Positions 33,101 to 35,598 of a DNA stretch of 35,598 nt are shown one piece after another (position 1 is the first letter of the stretch; each line of letters begins with the position of its first letter). This DNA comes from CAZMSQ01 sp964569025 (GTDB taxonomy: Bacteria; Bacteroidota; Bacteroidia; Chitinophagales; Saprospiraceae): positions 1-35,598 of the forward strand of contig CAZMSQ010000022.1 of NCBI GenBank assembly GCA_964569025.1. Reading direction: 5' to 3'. The notes beneath the pieces are model-generated. The model worked only from the letters and a program-made list of their open reading frames with translations. It searched no databases and was not told the origin of the DNA. The position numbers and the translations under genes are program-made.

Positions 33101-33905
33101 TCCAAACTCAGAGTGGATTGAAAGAGTGGCCATTAAAGATATAGACAACGTATCCGGAAATAACGGAGGGTATGTGTTGTTTGAAAACCAAACCACCACG
33201 TTGGTCCAAGACAGCGCCTATACCATTGAACTGGAACCCGGTTTCAACAATTTCTCCTACAACGAATATTTCAGGGTTTGGATTGATTATGATCAGGATG
33301 GCGTGTTTAACACAGTCACTGAGTTGGTGTATGACCAGGGAGTTGCNNNNNNNNNNNNNNNNNNNNNNNNNNNNNNNNNNNNNNNNNNNNNNNNNNNNNN
33401 NNNNNNNNNNNNNNNNNNNNNNNNNNNNNNNNNNNNNNNNNNNNNNCGAAGCGACGAATCTGAATGGGACGAATATTCCACCACCAGCGACTTGTACCTG
33501 CTGGAGGGTCTTGAGCTTTGCACGTTCTACGACATCCGGGTCCGCTCCATCTGCGAGACTGACATCAGTGGTTACAGCGACACCCTGACCTTCCAAACCA
33601 CGGGCTGTCCGGTGGTATCTACTCGGGAACCAGCCACTTCCCTTTCGGGGATAAAGGTGTATCCAAACCCATTCTCCTCCCAACTCATCGTCAAATTTGA
33701 TTTGGCGGAGCGGGAGAACGTGAGGATTCAGATGACAGACCTGACTGGCCGGGTGGTGCATTCCGTATCTCCCGGACTGCTACCTTCGGGGTCCCACCTG
33801 ATGGATGTTTCACCAGATGGGACGCTTCCGGCCGGCACCTACTTCTTCATTCTCCAGACCCCCACCCACAGAACAGTTGAGCGGGTGGTCAGGATTGACA
33901 GGTGA
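30138..33905 (+). CDS. Subtilisin-like (S8) protease with FnIII, GEVED and T9SS sorting domains
   Basis: The product is about 1255 residues including the gap. ATG 30138 (MRIAIIFCLLHLSTLALLNAQ) starts a clear signal peptide. The S8 catalytic domain carries D159 (MVDDAIDLDHEDF), H216 (NGHGTQVAGMAG) and S390 (GTSFASPTVAG). Two FnIII-like modules follow, each ending in a 'TTGC' segment, then a GEVED domain (IDYNQNGQFD ... YGEVEDYCITI), more FnIII, and a second GEVED domain cut by 100 N at 33347-33446. The end is a type-A T9SS domain: YPNPFSSQLIVKF, MTDLTGRVV, LPAGTYFFIL. The protein should cross the outer membrane by the type IX system and be anchored or released. About 88 residues seem missing in the gap. 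Confidence 0.92.
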   Translation: MRIAIIFCLLHLSTLALLNAQSHGDYVSGQLIVQIEEDRLAGLLEDLAQIDGRRTGLARSKFLSKAMNAWLLTFDESSWDSERMLSAVRRHPDVSLAQFNHYVFLRKTPNDASYASQWHHNNDGSQGVAGSDIKSESAWEVTTGGVTASGDTIVICMVDDAIDLDHEDFQGNLWVNHGEIPDNGIDDDDNGYIDDIYGWNAGNDNGNVDASNFNGHGTQVAGMAGARGDNETGVSGVNWTTKIMTVVYGNTNLESEVIEGYAYPLWFRKRYNETDGAEGAFVVVTNSSWGINFGQPDDSPLWCAFYDSLGVHGILSCGATANLNIDIDVEGDLPTGCPSEYMVAVTSTNINNQKSGFSAFGLTTIDLGAPGDNVFTTRINNNYGSASGTSFASPTVAGAIALLYASPCAGLSDLAKTDPSGAALLARDMIYAGVDPIASLEGLSATGGRLNISNSLMLSLQACASCPSPLGLDAEAGQTSATLSWESADSVTWLVVWRETGNPEWDTLTTPIASLLLDSLTHCTNYEFQVASLCAGGDTSAFSFPLTFSTTGCCVAPEELAVVDASGTPTLVWTMPDTALGFLIELTPADTNGQTFFSTLSQSLGLDIADCESYTATVQALCPLGDTSEVSEPLVFSSGNCGPCTSLNYCPSEGTNTDFEWIESVSLNTLLNVSGPDGGYAFFQNNGTELESGQTYTLTVEPGFDGFAFSETFLAWIDYNQNGQFDLPFEEILNVPSNAAVSVDFTVPPAALPGTTRMRVSMIFSGDLNPCNPSFTYGEVEDYCITISGDPDGCKPPAGLMADFAGIFAADLVWDQADFSEYLLQYREIGSPDWVDAGLVTSPYTADGLDNCTEYEFRLATICISGDTSSWSFPATFATIGCCPAPSMLNEVLVIDSALVVNWTGSPADDTGYLIDISPATNGGDSVFLSETTFLAIEQLEPCTEYTLTVRSLCVVGDTVGPSAPLTVRTKGCGACLDNEYCSANGTNPNSEWIERVAIKDIDNVSGNNGGYVLFENQTTTLVQDSAYTIELEPGFNNFSYNEYFRVWIDYDQDGVFNTVTELVYDQGVXXXXXXXXXXXXXXXXXXXXXXXXXXXXXXXXXXRSDESEWDEYSTTSDLYLLEGLELCTFYDIRVRSICETDISGYSDTLTFQTTGCPVVSTREPATSLSGIKVYPNPFSSQLIVKFDLAERENVRIQMTDLTGRVVHSVSPGLLPSGSHLMDVSPDGTLPAGTYFFILQTPTHRTVERVVRIDR
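33347..33446. other. Assembly gap (100 N) in the protease's repeat region
   Basis: Exactly 100 N with no shared flanks. Reading frame is kept across it, so the true length should be 1 modulo 3. Comparison with the complete first GEVED-FnIII unit suggests about 265 nt are missing. Confidence 0.9.
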
Positions 33906-33937
33906 TTTGGTAAATGTCTGATTTATGCATAGTTTTG
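33906..33937 (+). promoter_or_regulatory. Bacteroidota consensus promoter for the IPTL-CTERM-like gene
   Basis: TTTG (33906-33909), 20 nt, then TAGTTTTG (33930-33937). Both boxes match the Bacteroidota primary-sigma consensus (TTTG at -33, TAnnTTTG at -7) with the right spacing. It begins directly after the protease stop codon. Transcription should start near 33943, about 18 nt before ATG 33961. Confidence 0.75.
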
Positions 33938-33960
33938 AGGATTCTGAAACTCCGAGCCTC

Positions 33961-34695
33961 ATGAGTAAGTATATTGGGACGGCCATTTTCTTCTTTCTTG
34001 CCTTGAGCATGGTTTTTTCACAGACCTGCCCCGAGGAAGACTGTATGTCAGAACCTGGCACTTTGGCCATGCAGGCATCAGGTACTGTCACTGCGATTTC
34101 TGCTCCGACAGTCCCAATGATCACGGTAGATGCTGATACTTTTCCTCTGGGTCCGGTGGGTATTGTCGACATCAATGAAACTTATCCCCTTGCCAATATC
34201 GCTGATATTCAGGTCACACTGAATAACGCGAATGACTCTTTTGGAACGTATGATTTTCTGCCTTCTGGTCAGGCTTTTGCCTGGGACGAAATGGAAGGAC
34301 TGATTGTCATCCCGGAATATTCAGATTACCGGGAGGTATCCAAAATGATCATCCACCTGGACAGAAACCATTACGAGTTTGGGGTGAAGATTGGAGATTG
34401 GGGTGGTATCGTGCTCATGGATTTGTATTTCAACGGTGAATTTGTCGGTCAGGATGCATTCACATCAACCATCACGCAAGATTTATACATCAAAAGCAGC
34501 GATCCTTTTAACGAGGTGCATGTATACAGTCCTTTCCCAAGAGCAAATTGGGTCATCAACGAGTTTTATATACAAGAAGTGATGAATATACCGACGATGG
34601 GTCAATGGGGGAAGGTGCTGTTTGGACTTGTTTTGTTGTCTCTGGGGATGGGATATGTGGTAAGTGAAAAGTGGAAATTGAAGAGTGAAAAGTGA
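33961..34695 (+). CDS. Secreted protein with IPTL-CTERM-like sorting tail
   Basis: A 244-residue protein starting at ATG 33961 (MSKYIGTAIFFFLALSMVFSQ), with a signal peptide. ATG 33925 is rejected because it would begin upstream of the -7 box. The mature part is acidic and beta-rich, with no family I recognise. The C-terminus has a three-part tail: MNIPTMGQWGK, a hydrophobic helix VLFGLVLLSLGMGYVV and a basic end KWKLKSEK. This matches the IPTL-CTERM type of sorting signal. The last codons overlap a small direct repeat (AGTGAAAAGTG, twice). It has its own promoter after the T9SS protease and a strong terminator behind it. It is probably a surface or envelope protein; function is unknown. Confidence 0.75.
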   Translation: MSKYIGTAIFFFLALSMVFSQTCPEEDCMSEPGTLAMQASGTVTAISAPTVPMITVDADTFPLGPVGIVDINETYPLANIADIQVTLNNANDSFGTYDFLPSGQAFAWDEMEGLIVIPEYSDYREVSKMIIHLDRNHYEFGVKIGDWGGIVLMDLYFNGEFVGQDAFTSTITQDLYIKSSDPFNEVHVYSPFPRANWVINEFYIQEVMNIPTMGQWGKVLFGLVLLSLGMGYVVSEKWKLKSEK

Positions 34696-34735
34696 GGGGG
34701 ACGAGATTTGGGGGATTGGTAATTGAGATTGGAAG

Positions 34736-34769
34736 AAATGCCCGGGGAGTTGTCTCTCCGGGCATTTTT
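34736..34769 (+). terminator. Strong intrinsic terminator
   Basis: A 14-bp stem (AAATGCCCGGGGAG with CTCTCCGGGCATTT, one G-T pair) closes a TTGT loop and runs into a T-tract (ATTTTTGG). It lies 41 nt past the stop of the IPTL-CTERM-like gene. Confidence 0.85.
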
Positions 34770-34943
34770 GGTTTGCGGGAAAAATGGATTTGATGGATGG
34801 ACGAGAATGAGGGGACTTTTGGGGCGCGGATGGAGAGTTGAACGAAAGTTTTTTGAGCTGGTCTTGGAGCGAAAATTCGCGAGAAATGGCGAAGGAATAG
34901 GTATTCAGTGGGAAATCAATGGGTTTTTTGCGTTTTTTGGTTT

Positions 34944-34951
34944 TAATTTCG
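34944..34951 (+). promoter_or_regulatory. -7 box candidate for the acyl-CoA dehydrogenase
   Basis: TAATTTCG is one base off TAnnTTTG and 46 nt before the ATG. A competing box, TAGATTAG (34964-34971), follows TTTG at 34936-34939 by 24 nt. I cannot decide between them. The rest of 34770-34996 holds nothing recognisable. Confidence 0.3.
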
Positions 34952-34996
34952 GGGAGAAAACAGTAGATTAGCGAAAATTCGCAAAAATTTTGCCGC

Positions 34997-35598
34997 ATGG
35001 ATACTCAGGAGCACACGACACAGACAGGGGGCGCATTTTTGGTTGGCGCGACCCAATTTTCAGACATATTTATTCCCGAGGATTTTGGAGAAGATGCTGA
35101 TATGGTGAGAACCATGGTCAGGGATTTTGTAGAGCAGGAAATTATGCCGCGTCAGGAGGCCATTGAAAAGCAAGAGGCCGGGGTTGTGGAAGCGTTGTTG
35201 CGGAAAGCTGCGGAGTTGGGTTTGTTGGGGGCCCACATGCCGGAAGAGTACGGGGGGATGGAGATGGATGAGAACCTGAACACACTCATCAGTGACGGGC
35301 TTGGCCCGGCTGGTTCATTTACGGTGGCCTTTGGGGCGCATACCGGGATAGGGATGCTGCCCATTTTGTTTTTCGGCACATCTGAGCAAAAGAGTCACTA
35401 CCTACCGAGACTGATCAATGGGGAATTGAAAGCTTCATACTGCCTGACAGAGCCAGGCTCAGGGTCTGATGCTCTGGCGGCGCGGACGCGGGCTGATTTA
35501 AGCGATGACGGTACGCATTACATTCTGAACGGGCAGAAAATGTGGATTACCAATGCCGGGTTTGCCAATTTCTTTATCGTCTTTGCGCAGGTTGGGGG
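34997..35598 (+). CDS. Acyl-CoA dehydrogenase, N-terminal part (runs off the window)
   Basis: From ATG 34997 (MDTQEHTTQTGGAFL) 200 codons are open to the window edge. The sequence shows the N-terminal helical domain (MVRTMVRDFVEQEIMPRQEA, then LGLLGAHMPEEYGG) and the start of the middle beta-domain: ASYCLTEPGSGSDALAARTR, the family signature that contacts FAD, then NGQKMWITNAGFANFFIVFA. The enzyme oxidises acyl-CoA to enoyl-CoA in beta-oxidation, passing electrons to ETF. The N-terminal length suggests the longer (~590-residue, VLCAD-like) type common in Bacteroidota. The catalytic Glu lies outside the window. Confidence 0.93.
   Translation, partial: MDTQEHTTQTGGAFLVGATQFSDIFIPEDFGEDADMVRTMVRDFVEQEIMPRQEAIEKQEAGVVEALLRKAAELGLLGAHMPEEYGGMEMDENLNTLISDGLGPAGSFTVAFGAHTGIGMLPILFFGTSEQKSHYLPRLINGELKASYCLTEPGSGSDALAARTRADLSDDGTHYILNGQKMWITNAGFANFFIVFAQVG

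Noticed and set aside
35152..35379. Minus-strand open frame at the right edge
   Set aside because: Antisense to the acyl-CoA dehydrogenase, whose signature motifs read through without a stop.

Overview
The window looks like the chromosome of a Bacteroidota bacterium, most likely from the Saprospiria (Saprospiraceae or Lewinellaceae type). The evidence is a subtilisin-like protease with GEVED domains and a type IX secretion C-terminal domain, an adjacent protein with an IPTL-CTERM-like tail, a GWxTD-domain protein, Bacteroidota-type promoter boxes (TTTG, about 20 nt, TAnnTTTG) and few Shine-Dalgarno sequences. Three runs of exactly 100 N mark scaffold joins, so this is probably a draft or metagenome-assembled genome.

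Positions 1-1830 are an AT-rich accessory mosaic. They hold an interspersed palindromic repeat, a dead transposase 5' end on the minus strand, and a two-gene toxin-antitoxin unit (DUF433 and DUF5615) bracketed by two inverted-repeat structures resembling integron attC sites. A decayed second cassette-like stretch, a third attC-like half-site and four ~50-bp spaced palindromic repeats follow. This is the most unusual part of the window.

Positions 1830-10185 hold a lipoprotein and GWxTD gene pair (minus strand), then a plus-strand run of SDR oxidoreductase, M1 aminopeptidase, sensor kinase and OmpR-type regulator. A minus-strand IS200/REP-type (HUH) transposase and a second sensor kinase converge on that run. 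The transposase start sits at a suspicious scaffold join with identical 55-bp flanks.

Positions 10256-14638 encode two secreted amidohydrolase-fold proteins with three catalytic-domain units, only one of which keeps the HxH metal motif. Positions 14768-18278 form a plus-strand operon: a fold-type-I PLP enzyme, a LysA-like fold-type-III PLP enzyme, and recO, which probably starts at ATT. Positions 18288-26222 run on the minus strand: a NarL/LuxR-type regulator, a LysM protein, a GH31 glucosidase and uvrA.

Positions 26499-29939 carry acpP, fabF and rnc, a common bacterial housekeeping order, followed by a protein that matches the region after the zinc finger of SWIM-family proteins but lacks the finger. 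Positions 30138-34695 encode the T9SS protease and the IPTL-CTERM-like protein, separated by a textbook Bacteroidota promoter and ended by a strong terminator. An acyl-CoA dehydrogenase runs off the right edge.
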